From contig JBHGNT010000005.1 in NCBI GenBank assembly GCA_043228905.1, forward strand, positions 19,778,001-19,842,000: a DNA stretch of 64,000 bases. The letters run 5' to 3'. The stretch is from Azolla caroliniana (taxonomy: Eukaryota; Polypodiophyta). Both the position numbers and the translations under genes were made by a program. Shown piece by piece: positions 55,201 through 64,000 of the stretch (position 1 is its first letter; each line of letters opens with the position of its first letter). The notes beneath the pieces are model-generated. The model searched no databases and was not told the DNA's origin. It saw only the letters and a list, made by a program, of their open reading frames with translations.

Positions 55201-55704
55201 CTTCGATTCGGCTCCGGTAAACCTCAACTTGATGGTTTTACCGATTCAGATATGTCAGCTAATGTGGATACCAGCCGGTCTACATCCGGGTATGTAATGA
55301 CATATGCAGGGGGAGCTGTTTCGTGGCAGTCAAGGCTGCAGAAGACGGTTGCGTTGTCAACCACGAAGGGGGAGTAAATGGCGGCTGTTGAAGCCGGCAA
55401 GGAAATATTATGGATGAAGGACTTCATCGGAGAGCTCGATATTCGGCAAGATGAATATCGGCTCTATTGCGATAGTCAAAGTGCCATCCACCTTGCTAAG
55501 AACACAGCATACCATTCCAGGACGAAGCACATCCAGCGTAGGTATCACTGGATCCGGGAGCGAGAAGAAGATCGAGAGTTCGCGCTGACGAAGATCCACA
55601 CGACCGAGAACGGGTCAGATATGCTGACCAAAGTACTGATACCTGACAAGTTGGATGCATGTCGGAAGCGGATCGGACTAGTAAGACATCCCATGCCGGA
55701 GTGA
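52283..55704 (+). pseudogene. Copia pol of element E: protease, integrase, RT, RNase H
   Basis: Protease VVDSGASFHLTP near 52611; GAG-preintegrase ELWHKRLCHM near 52990; a frameshift and small deletion near 53050-53190 remove the first integrase Asp region; then a long open frame 53149-55377. Integrase: RADNGGEYRG is kept, but the catalytic Glu motif reads LAKRMNR (usual AERMNR). RT: VDVKTTFLHGDLEEE-like sequence near 54470, SLYGLKQAPRQW, and YVDN where YVDD is expected (near 54728), so the catalytic Asp is lost. RNase H: GFTDSDMSANVDTSRSTSGY, a stop at 55375-55377, then YCDSQSAIHLAKN, HSRTKHIQRRYHWIRE. Almost full length but inactive. Confidence 0.9.
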
Positions 55705-55742
55705 AGGGGGAGTTTGTTAGGAAACAGGTCCCTCCGGATGGG
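55690..55742 (+). promoter_or_regulatory. Polypurine tract/LTR-boundary inverted repeat of element E
   Basis: CCCATGCCGGAG (55690-55701) can pair with CTCCGGATGGG (55732-55742), an 11-bp stem with one bulged G, enclosing a 30-nt loop with AAGGGGGAG and the LTR start TGTTAGG. The sequence is unrelated to the A/B/C hairpin, but the position is analogous. Confidence 0.55.
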
Positions 55743-56250
55743 AAGTGAGAAGAACCATGTTGATGAGCAACTTGGTCGAGGCCGAAACCGGAAATCGTGG
55801 AGATAGCCAACACGGAAGGCTAAGTTTGTAAATACTCAAAATATGCCCATGTGGGCTAAACTTGTAAATAGTCGAAAGGTTACATTAGTATATGAGTACT
55901 TAGGGCAATCATGTTAAAAAAGGTGCATTATGCTAAAGTTATTGTTGACGAGGTTGTTGCCTTTGTAACTGTGAGTGTGAACGAGTGTGAGTGGAAGCGT
56001 GTGAGCTCCATAGCTGCCTGTTGGTGAAGCAGGATCTCGAGGTCGTTGCCTTTGAGATCTCTTATTGTATTCCTTTCTCTCATAGTGTTTCTGTTTCGGA
56101 GTTTCTGGACTCCACGTGGTTTTTCCCAGTTCGGGTTTCCACATAAAAATCTGTGTCATTCTCAGTTTCTGTATTCTGTTTTTTTTTCATTAGATTGACT
56201 ATTATTCCGCACATTACAACCAGTTGTGGCCGGCAACGATTTTAACTTCA
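55715..56250 (+). repeat. 3' LTR of element E
   Basis: TGTTAGGAAACAGG to TTTAACTTCA, 536 bp. It shares with the D LTR TTTGTAAATA and ACTTAGGGCAA segments, showing that the two elements are related. Confidence 0.88.
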
Positions 56251-57894
56251 TGTCGGCTGTAATCGTTGATGAAGGAGACACCGACTCCCGCCAAGACTAA
56301 CGTTTTGTGTCGGTCCCCATACATCCGAATGAATAAAGTCGAGCTTGATATGGCTACGGTTTCGTTCGGTGGGGAATGGAAGCCGATGTTGCTTCCCGAG
56401 TTGGCAGGCTTCACATATTTGGACCTTCTGGTCACTGAACTTCGGAAAACCGAAAACAACTTGTTTCGTTTGCAGGTCTTGAAGCGTTCAGTAATTGACA
56501 TGGCCGATCCGCTTGTGCCACAAGTCGATGTTCGATTTGACCTTCTACCCTTTTGCAAACAAGGCAGTGCCGACGTCATTGGTGTCAAGGATGAACATCC
56601 TCCCATCTTTGCGCCCTTGCACAATAATCTGGCCCTCTTCCTCGATGAAGCACCCAAGGTGCGTAAACCGCACCTACATCCCTTGGTCAACGATATGACC
56701 GACTGACACCAGGTTCTTTGTGATAGTCGGAACGTGTAATACGTTCATCAACTTCCCCCTCTGTTTGACGTAGCTCAAAGGGACTTCTCCGACATGCACG
56801 ATTGGGTGAGGAGTGTCGTCTCCTGTTTCGACGACTCTTAGTTGTTCCGGTTTCTCCAAGAAGGAGAACCACTCTTTTTGGCTCGTCATGTGATTCAACG
56901 CACCGGAATCAACATACCACACTTCCTCTGATTTGGAAGTGGTGTTCTTCATCGAGTTAGCCTCATGTTTCATCACCAAGGCTAGCCCTTTACCGGCTTT
57001 TCCGATTTTGGATCCTCCCGATCCTTCTGCGTAGTGTGAGTATTGTCGGTTCTCTCTGCTAGCCTTGCTAGATCCGTATCTGTCCGAATCGGCGCGCTTC
57101 TTCCAACACTCGCTTTCTCTATGGCCCTTTTTACCACAATACCAGCATTCCGTGTCGGCCTTTGCTTGCCGGCCTGTGGCACCGCCTTGACTCCCCCTGC
57201 TTGTGGAGGGTCCGGAACTGTTGTTGGCACGTTCTTTGTGCCTTCGGTCCAGCTCTTGCCAGTCGCTACCATTGCAAGCTGACCCGCCTCGTCCACCATG
57301 CCCATGAGGCTGATCCGCCTCCGTGTACAACATCCGGTTGTCCGTGGGTGCACTTGTTGACGCACTGACGTGGTTCTCCTCTACAAGGAGCATCGATTGT
57401 AAGTCAAAAAATGACAGTGTATTCTCCCTTGTACATATAGCCGTTCAGAACACTCTGAACTTAGATGCTAGGCCCCCAAGATAGATCTGCACCATCTCAT
57501 CTTCCTCTACAATGACGTTGATAGAGGCAAGTGAGTCACCGATCTCTTTGATTCGGGCCGTGTAATCGGCTACCGACATGTCCTTCCGTCAAACATTGCT
57601 CAACTCCTGTCGGAGTTGCAGCTTCCGGGCTGTAGTGCTTGCCGCGAAAACCTTCTTCAGGTTTCCCCAAGCTTCTTTTGGCGAACATGACTCAGCAGCT
57701 GGTCTTCGACACTGGACGCAAAGCAGTACATCACTATGCTTACTGGGAAATCCAGGTGATGTGTCGTTAGCTCCGTCGACATAGCTCCAATAACCATGCC
57801 CAAGCAGGTACTGGTGCATCTTGTATGACCAAGATGCGTAGTTGGATCTGTCGAGCTTCTTCGTCAGAAGCGAGCTAGCCATGCCTCTATCCAT
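56251..57894 (-). pseudogene. copia gag, protease and integrase N-terminus of element B
   Basis: Minus strand from ATG 57894: gag (MDRGMASSLLTKKLDRSNYA, KEAWGNLKKVF), a TGA near 57586, more gag, then from 57393 onward SMLLVEENHVSA, zinc knuckle CWYCGKKGHRESEC (near 57145), protease WYVDSGALNHMT (near 56910), GAG-preintegrase (VLHVPTITKNLVSVG) and, after a frameshift near 56690, the start of integrase up to FINDYSRH, where element E begins. The protease triad is intact. Confidence 0.88.
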
Positions 57895-57960
57895 CGGTTT
57901 TACCTGTTCTTCTTGGTTGGTTTTCCTTTCAAGCTATGTCAGCTGCAGAGGTTCTCAACC

Positions 57961-57977
57961 CTCGTGCTATGATACCA
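57961..57977 (-). promoter_or_regulatory. Primer-binding site of element B
   Basis: Minus strand TGGTATCATAGCACGAG directly after the 5' LTR end. It matches the copia initiator-tRNA-Met type (TGGTATCAGAGC) with one change, as in D (28502) and E (51659). Confidence 0.75.
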
Positions 57978-58062
57978 TGTAAAAGAATAGCGTGCAGAAG
58001 CAATAGGAAACCGAACACAGAAATGCAGGTTTAATGGAGAGCTTAGAATATACACAGTCCGC

Positions 58063-58093
<31 letters not shown>

Positions 58094-58363
58094 CACGTAA
58101 ACTCAATTCAAAAAATGATACTCGATCTGTACATCGCATGTGTTCAGTGAACACTTTTATACAAGTCCATACGGACTGACATAAGTGTGGTGTACTTCAA
58201 TGCTCACACGAGCGTCTAACACTAACTACGATATATTAACTCCCTAGTAGTCTAGCTGCTACTTGGCTTCCGGTTACTACTTGATCCGGCTAACCGGATC
58301 CCTAGCTCACTGGCTCATCCTTCCGGATGCCGATCCGGATCCGGTTGAGCTTGCCGCTCAACA
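57978..58363 (-). repeat. 5' LTR of copia element B
   Basis: 386 bp; pairs with 47653-48051. GA/CT microsatellite near 58065-58092, and TATAAAAG (minus strand) near 58156. Confidence 0.93.
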
Positions 58364-58368
58364 CCATA

Positions 58369-60000
58369 CACATTACTTCTCTTCTGTTCCCCTAATGTGT
58401 TTCCATTCAAGCACGCCCTCCACATTGCAATGTGTCGGTTACTAGCTCTTTTTCACTTGTTCGAGGATGAGTATCGTTGGCTTTTTACATGCTCTGCATA
58501 TAGTTCAATTCGTGAAAGCTATGATGACATATTAAGAGGGGGTTATGACTTGAGTGTCACATTAAACGGAACACCTTGAAGGTTGAGCTCTTATGTGTAT
58601 GCCTTTTTAACGCATCTAGAATTTGTGCTTCAAAGTATGAATATCTCTTTTTAAGAAGGAGACTTCAATCCCATTTGGGCTTGGTTCTACCCCCGTTGAG
58701 TACACCCATTTGTGGCGGTCGTCCTCATGGTTCATTCCCATCATGCAGGACTCGAGAGGAGCGGGCGGGACGTTATAAATCCAGGTCATGTAATCTAGCC
58801 TTAGCCCAAAGTAAGCAGATTGATTGCTTCGTGTTTGTTCTCTCTTTGAATTCCGCAGTATGTCATGTTCTTTTAGTTAAAACCACGCTAGCGATAAACA
58901 CCCTTATGTCCCTATCAAATCCTAAAACCAAAGTTAGGGTCCTATAATTGTGTGTGGTAATGTGATGACAATACCCTACAAGGAGGACATTACCATAATG
59001 TGCATGCTAGTTTTGTCTCTATACGATGACAATCCCCCATGGTCCCATGGTGGCAATCCCCATGAATATGTTTCCATGGTGACATAAACAAAGGCTTAGT
59101 CTATTTGTATGATGCCAATACCCCATGGTGGCGATCCCATGCCAACCAACCACTATGTCAGTCACCATGTCTGATATGGTGGCGTTATAGTTGCCCACCA
59201 TAGCTAATTTGGCGGTGCTACAACAACCCGCCATGCTCTATGTTGTGCCCGTTATGGTGGTGAAGCCAGCTTGCCACGAGTTGCAAATTTGTATCTCCTT
59301 ATCTTAATACATTTTTCCTTTCATCGTCACACACTCTCTCTACTATTGTCTCACCTATTTCCTTCCATCGTCACTCTCGCTTGCTCCCTCTATCTACTAC
59401 TACCTCATATGCTCCCTTTCATCGTGACTCTTTCTCTTTGGCTACAAAGATATGGCTATTTTCCCTCGGTTTTGACACCGATGCCATGAAACAAGTCAAA
59501 ACATGTTCTAATGTTCCATATGGGTTTACATGCACCACATCCTTAGGGTTATCTACAAAAACCTTTTGTTTAGGTCCTCCCATTTGACAAAAACCTCTAG
59601 GGTTCGATGGATTTACAACCCATCCCAAAGAATCAAATTGCACTTGAAGGGGTAATCCCTTATCTCCGTTGGCAAGGAGCTTTCCCCCTTCCCCCCCAAT
59701 ATATAAGCATTAAACTTTGATTTCCCTTATTCTTAGGCCCAAAACCTTGAAGTAGGGTCTCTTTAGCACCTTCTCCAAACGATGTTCCTTCATCCATAAT
59801 AACCACATGTTAAGAATTAGGTAATGAATTAAGCAAGGGGTAATTAGTACCTAATTATGTGATTAGTTGATAAGCGGAAGATTAAGTGATATGTGTGTGT
59901 ATGTGTATGGGGGTGAACAAAATATTGCATCATAAAAAACCTCGTGAGGCTTAACCGGTTTGAGTCGAACCAAGCCGAGCTCAAACCGGTTAAGAAAATT
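58369..60000. other. Intergenic, no gene recognised
   Basis: No convincing gene. 59030-59275 holds degenerate repeats of ATGGTGGC(G/A)AT. Beyond about 59950 the sequence enters the leader of the kinase gene. Confidence 0.5.
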
Positions 60001-60180
60001 CTCTCTCTCTCTCTCTCTCTCTCTCGTTCCCGCTTCGCCCTTCGTTTTTGAACCATCCTCAGAAGAAAGCAGAAGCAGAAAGAGAGGAAGAAGGAGAAGG
60101 AAGCAGCAGCAGCAGCAGCAGCAGCAGAAGAAGAAGAAGAAGAAGAAGAAGAAGAATCGGAAGGAGAAGGTCAAGCCATA
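60001..60180 (+). repeat. CT, AGC and AAG microsatellites in the kinase leader
   Basis: (CT)n 60001-60026, GCAGCA repeats about 60102-60128 and AAG repeats about 60129-60155. They lie 350-530 bp before the kinase start codon, so probably promoter or 5'UTR. The frames through them reflect composition only. Confidence 0.85.
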
Positions 60181-60533
60181 GCTCAGACGTAGACGGTAAA
60201 GGAGTTGCTAAGGGAGGAGAATAGGGAGAAGAGCGGGAGGCCGCAGGAGGAGAACCCAGATCAGAGGGAAGGAGAACAAACGAAGATCAAAGGAGGAGGG
60301 AAACGAAGATCAGACAGAAGAAGGTCTGTGATGTCTTCCCTCCGTTAGGCATCTCTGTGATTCATCTTCCTCTCACGTTTCCTACAGTAATCCCGTCTAA
60401 ATTCTCCAAAAATACGGTGTCGAAATCCCTACTCCTCCCCCCAATCGTGTCAGTCATGAATGATTTGGGGTAATCTTGCTCCATTCTTTGTTCTTCCCTC
60501 AAGTCATCTGTATATCTATCCATATATCCACCA

Positions 60534-63500
60534 ATGGGAGTCGAAAACTATCATGTTGTGGAGCTTGTCGGAGAAGGATCCTTCGGGAAAGTATACAAAG
60601 GGAGGCGCAAATACACTGGACAGGTTAGGCAACACCGCCATTATATCCCCCCCCCCCCCCCCCCCCCCCCCCCTTTCTTTGCGACATTTTCCCTCACCAT
60701 TATAGCTGACGGAGGATTCATTTCTCCTAGTTTTTTTAATGTTTTGGCAAATGTACCAGAGATGCTATGGAATGACACCTTGAACTCCATTTCTGTGTGA
60801 TTTTTTAGCTGTGCAGATTTACATCTCTTTGTCAATGTATGAGAAAATATACTCTGCATCCTAGACAACGAAACCTGCTACCTTTTGTTGTGTGTGATTC
60901 TTCTTATCATTCTAGCTCCACATTTCCGGTCCTGCATTAACGTTTAACTCACATTTTGACGAGATATTTCCACACCATAGTAGCATCAAATTTCATTTTC
61001 ATCCATGATTTACTTGAGACTGAGTTAAATCCTGTTCTGTACGTTATTTCATTATCATTCTATCATGGGTTTACATCTTCCATTTTTGGATTAGATTCGA
61101 ATGACTTTGCCTCTCATCCATGTATTGTTTCAAACTCCATTGCTGTGTGTTATATCCTTATCATTATTACACACATTCACATTTTCATTCATGCATTACC
61201 CTGAACTCACATTTCTATGCGATATTGGTTGCTACTCGGGCACAAAGTTACACTTTCTTTGATGATTCTATTTTGTATTTTCTAATGTTGATTTTTTATC
61301 TTTCTTTATGCATTATCTTTAAACTACATGTCTTTGTGATATTTCCTTACCATTCCTGTACAAATTTACATTTTCGTTACCATATTATCTTTAATTCCAA
61401 CTCTATGTCCTAATTCTTAGCATTCATGTTTGATTTTGATATATTCTTTTCATCTCTAGGGAAATGCAGTAGCCATGTTAGAAAAGCGACACCTTTAACT
61501 CCGTTTCTTAGCATTCTAGCACATATTTTCTTTCTCTTTATCAATTTCCTTTATCTTCATCTCAGCACTGTATTAATTAGCATTGTAGCGTCAATTTATA
61601 TTTTCATTACTTAGAAAATATACTTGACAAGACAGAAGAGGACATGTTTAACTCTATTCCTGTGTGATTATACATGAATTAAAACATAAAACGATGTTTG
61701 CTACAAATTGCCTTTGATCTCGGTATGTATATGCTTTTCTTAACAGCACGAAACTGTAGCAAATACACTGCAAAGATTGAAAAGTGGAATCTTCAACTCG
61801 GTGTCCATGCGAGTTCTCTTTGCTTTCTAATATCAATATATGTTTTCATCCATTTCCAAGCAGTGTTTTCAATTAGTGCATTTTCTTGGTGCACAGAATC
61901 AACAGTGTGGATAAATCTGTTTAACTACATTTGCATATATTTGCATTTGCTGATTGTGCATGCTTCTTAACAGTCCCAAAATTTACAACTTCTCTGTCCA
62001 AGGTCCTTCATGCAATGCTTTTTTTGATTTCAATGTCCATGCAATACAGACGGTGGCTATGAAGTTCATCCTTAAACATGGCAAAAGCGATAAGGACATT
62101 GATAATTTACGACAAGAGATTGAGGTGATTTCTTGAAGCTAATTTACCAAAATGGCTTCAGACGCTAAATCCTGAGGACAAAATTCTCATAACTGATTAT
62201 CACTTTTTTGTTTACTCTAATAATATCATTGACTCTTACACATTTTTTTTCTCCACATAAAAAAATTCAGATCCTCCGAAATCTGAAGCATGAAAATATT
62301 ATTGCAATGTTGGATGCGTTTGAAAGCCCTCAAGAATTTTGTGTGGTTACTGAATTTGCACAGGTGAGATCTTGATGTATGGAAGACAGAAGAAAATTAA
62401 GTAAGGCTACCTTTCTTTTGATTGATAATAGCACAGAATGGTGCTAAATGCTTGCTTTATGGGCACATTAAGATTTCTCCTTCTATGAAATGATGCATCA
62501 AGAAATTGACTTTTTGTACGATTTCCATTATTTGCATGCTGATTTACAGAGAAGAAATTAGGATGTTATAAAATGAAACAACCTACATAAAAGAAATTAG
62601 GATGTTATAAAATGAAACAATCTACATAAAAGAAATTAGGATGTTATAAAATGAAACAATCTACATAAAAGAAATTAGGATGTCATGTTCTAAAATCTAT
62701 CGAAATCTTGTTAAAGAGAATTATGGTTGCAATATAGAGCCAATAAAGAATGGGTAACATAAATTTGGACTATGGTGGCACATGAATCTGTTCATGTGTT
62801 CATTGGTTCTTCAAACTTGACTTAGAAAAGTCTAGAGTCATGTCATTTACTCGTCTATTTTGAAACATTTATCTACTGCATGTCTGAGGCCTCTTATTCA
62901 TATTCTTGGTGCTAGATCTGAAGCAAATATGGTTATTATTACAGGGAAGCGTTTCCATTTCCTTCACATACTCCTGGTCATCATGACGACATTGTGCTAT
63001 ATGGGCCTCAGACTCTTGAGAATACTTTTTGACCTTGGATTGATGACCTCTGCACCTACTCTACACCTGTGATTTCCCTATTAGAATTGTAATGAATCAG
63101 AAACATACAATAAGATTCTTCTGTAGGGTGGTAAGATTAGCCTGAAAAATTCTATCTGAATCTCTGATCCTTACTGACTGCCACTGCATATGGTCATTGT
63201 CACCTCATCACCTTCATGATCTCAGTCTAAATGTCTTGCTCGTCGCTGCAGGAGAGAATTACCTCCACTAAAGAAGGATCCATAACTTCCATGATAATAT
63301 CTAGAAATTTAATGATTTGGATTGAACTTAAGGTACTTCCTATAATGTACTTGTAATAGAAAGACTACCTAGAATCAGATCTTTTGATGGGGGACATTAC
63401 AATTTTCATGCCCCTCTCTAACATGTTGCAAACTCCAGCATCAAATTTGATTGCATAACATGCTATGATGAGACTCAAAAGGTTTTGTTTTTAACTAAAG

Positions 63501-63750
63501 TGGGCACTTATCAGAACCGTTTATGTAAAAAGAAAACAATATGATATGCATTGTCATTATAACGTTCAGTTGGTCTGGACATCATCGTCAGACTTTGGGT
63601 TTATCCCGCAAAGTTCAAACAATGATGCATCTTAATAAAGCTACTGCCTCTCTTGGTTTGTTTTATGGAATGCAGGGTGAGTTGTTTGAGATTTTGGAAG
63701 ATGATAAACAACTGCCAGAAGCCCAAGTTCAGGCAATAGCCAAGCAGCTT
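60534..63750 (+). CDS. TIO: FUSED/TWO-IN-ONE-type Ser/Thr kinase, first four coding exons
   Basis: Exons 60534-60623, 62050-62124, 62271-62363 and 63676-63750, all phase 0 with GT/AG borders; the gene continues past the window. The 111 residues form the kinase N-lobe: glycine loop GEGSFGKV (residues 13-20), ATP-binding Lys35 in TVAMKFI, alpha-C Glu53 in LRQEIE, then [33 protein letters not shown] and [17 protein letters not shown]. This order and wording match plant FUSED (TIO in Arabidopsis), a kinase at the phragmoplast midline needed for cell-plate expansion in cytokinesis, with C-terminal armadillo-like repeats expected downstream. The start has a good context (CCACCAATGG). Intron 1 is about 1.4 kb and contains a poly-C run; intron 3 is about 1.3 kb with a tandem repeat. 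Confidence 0.93.
60648..60673. repeat. Poly-C run in kinase intron 1
   Basis: About 26 consecutive C just after the first splice donor. Such a run can form i-motif or G-quadruplex structure (inference) and is prone to length error in assembly. Confidence 0.9.
62553..62680. repeat. 41-bp tandem repeat in kinase intron 3
   Basis: About three copies of GAAATTAGGATGTTATAAAATGAAACAATCTACATAAAA, nearly identical, followed by a partial copy. The similarity suggests recent expansion. Confidence 0.9.
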
Positions 63751-64000
63751 GTAAGCTATAATCTTGAAACTTTGAACTTTATCTGGTTTACACTCATATA
63801 GAACGCACTGTTATTCAAACATTTTATAGCATGAGAATTCACTGTGAGTTTGATGTTAGCATTTATTATCAGACCTTTGAACATTTAGCTATCTATGCAT
63901 TTTGAATATTTTCATGGCATGTGTGTGCTTGTATAAATACTTCGTATTATCTATTTGGAACTAACTAGCTGCTTCTCAGATAAATGTATAGAATCTGAAC

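Larger units (their letters stand above)
51400..56250 (+). mobile_element. Ty1/copia retrotransposon E, nested in element B
   Basis: 5' LTR (truncated) 51400-51655, primer site TAGTATCAGAGCG (51659-51671), gag 51689-52282, protease/integrase/RT/RNase H 52283-55704, polypurine tract AAGGGGGAG (55704-55712), 3' LTR 55715-56250. The LTR pair shares more than 240 bp with few changes. The right end lies inside element B integrase (FINDYSRH on the minus strand). It is a different family from A, B and C, and the likely autonomous relative of gag-only element D. Confidence 0.9.
47653..58363 (-). mobile_element. Ty1/copia retrotransposon B (minus strand) with nested insertions
   Basis: Terminal LTRs at 57978-58363 (5') and 47653-48051 (3'), both TGTTGAG...TTTTACA on the minus strand, about 5% diverged plus a 12-14 bp indel. 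A perfect 5-bp target duplication CCATA lies at 47648-47652 and 58364-58368. The primer-binding site TGGTATCATAGC is next to the 5' LTR. Gag, protease and the N-terminal part of integrase (57894-56251) and the RNase H end plus tail (49125-48283) remain. Integrase core and RT, about 2.2 kb by comparison with element A, are missing, and 49126-56250 is foreign sequence including copia element E. Confidence 0.92.

Noticed and set aside
59863-60174. Coding exons in the kinase leader microsatellites
   Set aside because: Low-complexity frames from CT/AAG/AGC runs; the kinase start at 60534 has the conserved first exon and good start context.

Overview
This window is nuclear DNA from a land plant. 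It has two clear single-copy genes with plant-type introns (an FUSED/TIO-type kinase and a nuclear-looking unknown gene), a PLS-class pentatricopeptide repeat (PPR) gene, and a heavy load of Ty1/copia and Ty3/gypsy LTR retrotransposons plus a Mutator-like transposase relic. The long intronless PPR protein built on MYGKCG-type repeats and the dense nested retrotransposons would suit a large-genome fern or lycophyte, but that placement is inference.

Layout. 1-4078: 3' part of a copia element (A). 4104-5432: tandem repeats, an LTR fragment and a tRNA-derived SINE head. 5433-9723: no gene recognised. 9724-10333: a 0.6 kb GA/CT tract. 10640-16274: leader region and a three-exon gene for a 745-residue protein of unknown function carrying several EAR-like LxLN/LDLN motifs. 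16275-19750: no gene; one four-copy tandem repeat. 19780-20190: fragment of a transposase gene. 21450-24880: two broken gypsy remnants on the minus strand. 25320-35588: a plus-strand gypsy chromovirus, split after its chromodomain by copia element C, which itself carries the gag-only element D in its 5' LTR/gag region. 36160-36792: a 0.6 kb foldback element. 36831-43842: clustered GGAGCCCGACT repeats on both sides of a decayed Mutator-like transposase gene with a new-looking N-terminal module. 44086-46833: intact PPR gene. 47653-58363: minus-strand copia element B with matching LTRs and a perfect 5-bp target duplication, its middle replaced by a mosaic that includes copia element E. 58364-60533: no gene, then a microsatellite-rich leader. 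60534 to the right edge: first four coding exons of the FUSED/TIO kinase.

How it fits together. Only three genes look functional: the unknown gene, the PPR gene (probably organelle RNA processing) and the kinase (cytokinesis). The rest is retroelements in various states of decay. Most premature stops and several active-site losses are C-to-T or G-to-A transitions, as expected from deamination of methylated cytosine. The most unusual signals are: (1) a conserved inverted repeat that places the polypurine tract and LTR start in a hairpin loop in copia elements A, B and C, with an unrelated sequence making an analogous structure in E; (2) a second polypurine tract and charged C-terminal extension downstream of RNase H in the A/B family; (3) the uncharacterised N-terminal module of the Mutator-like transposase, present twice; (4) the gag-only element D, whose gag frame runs into a tandem repeat.
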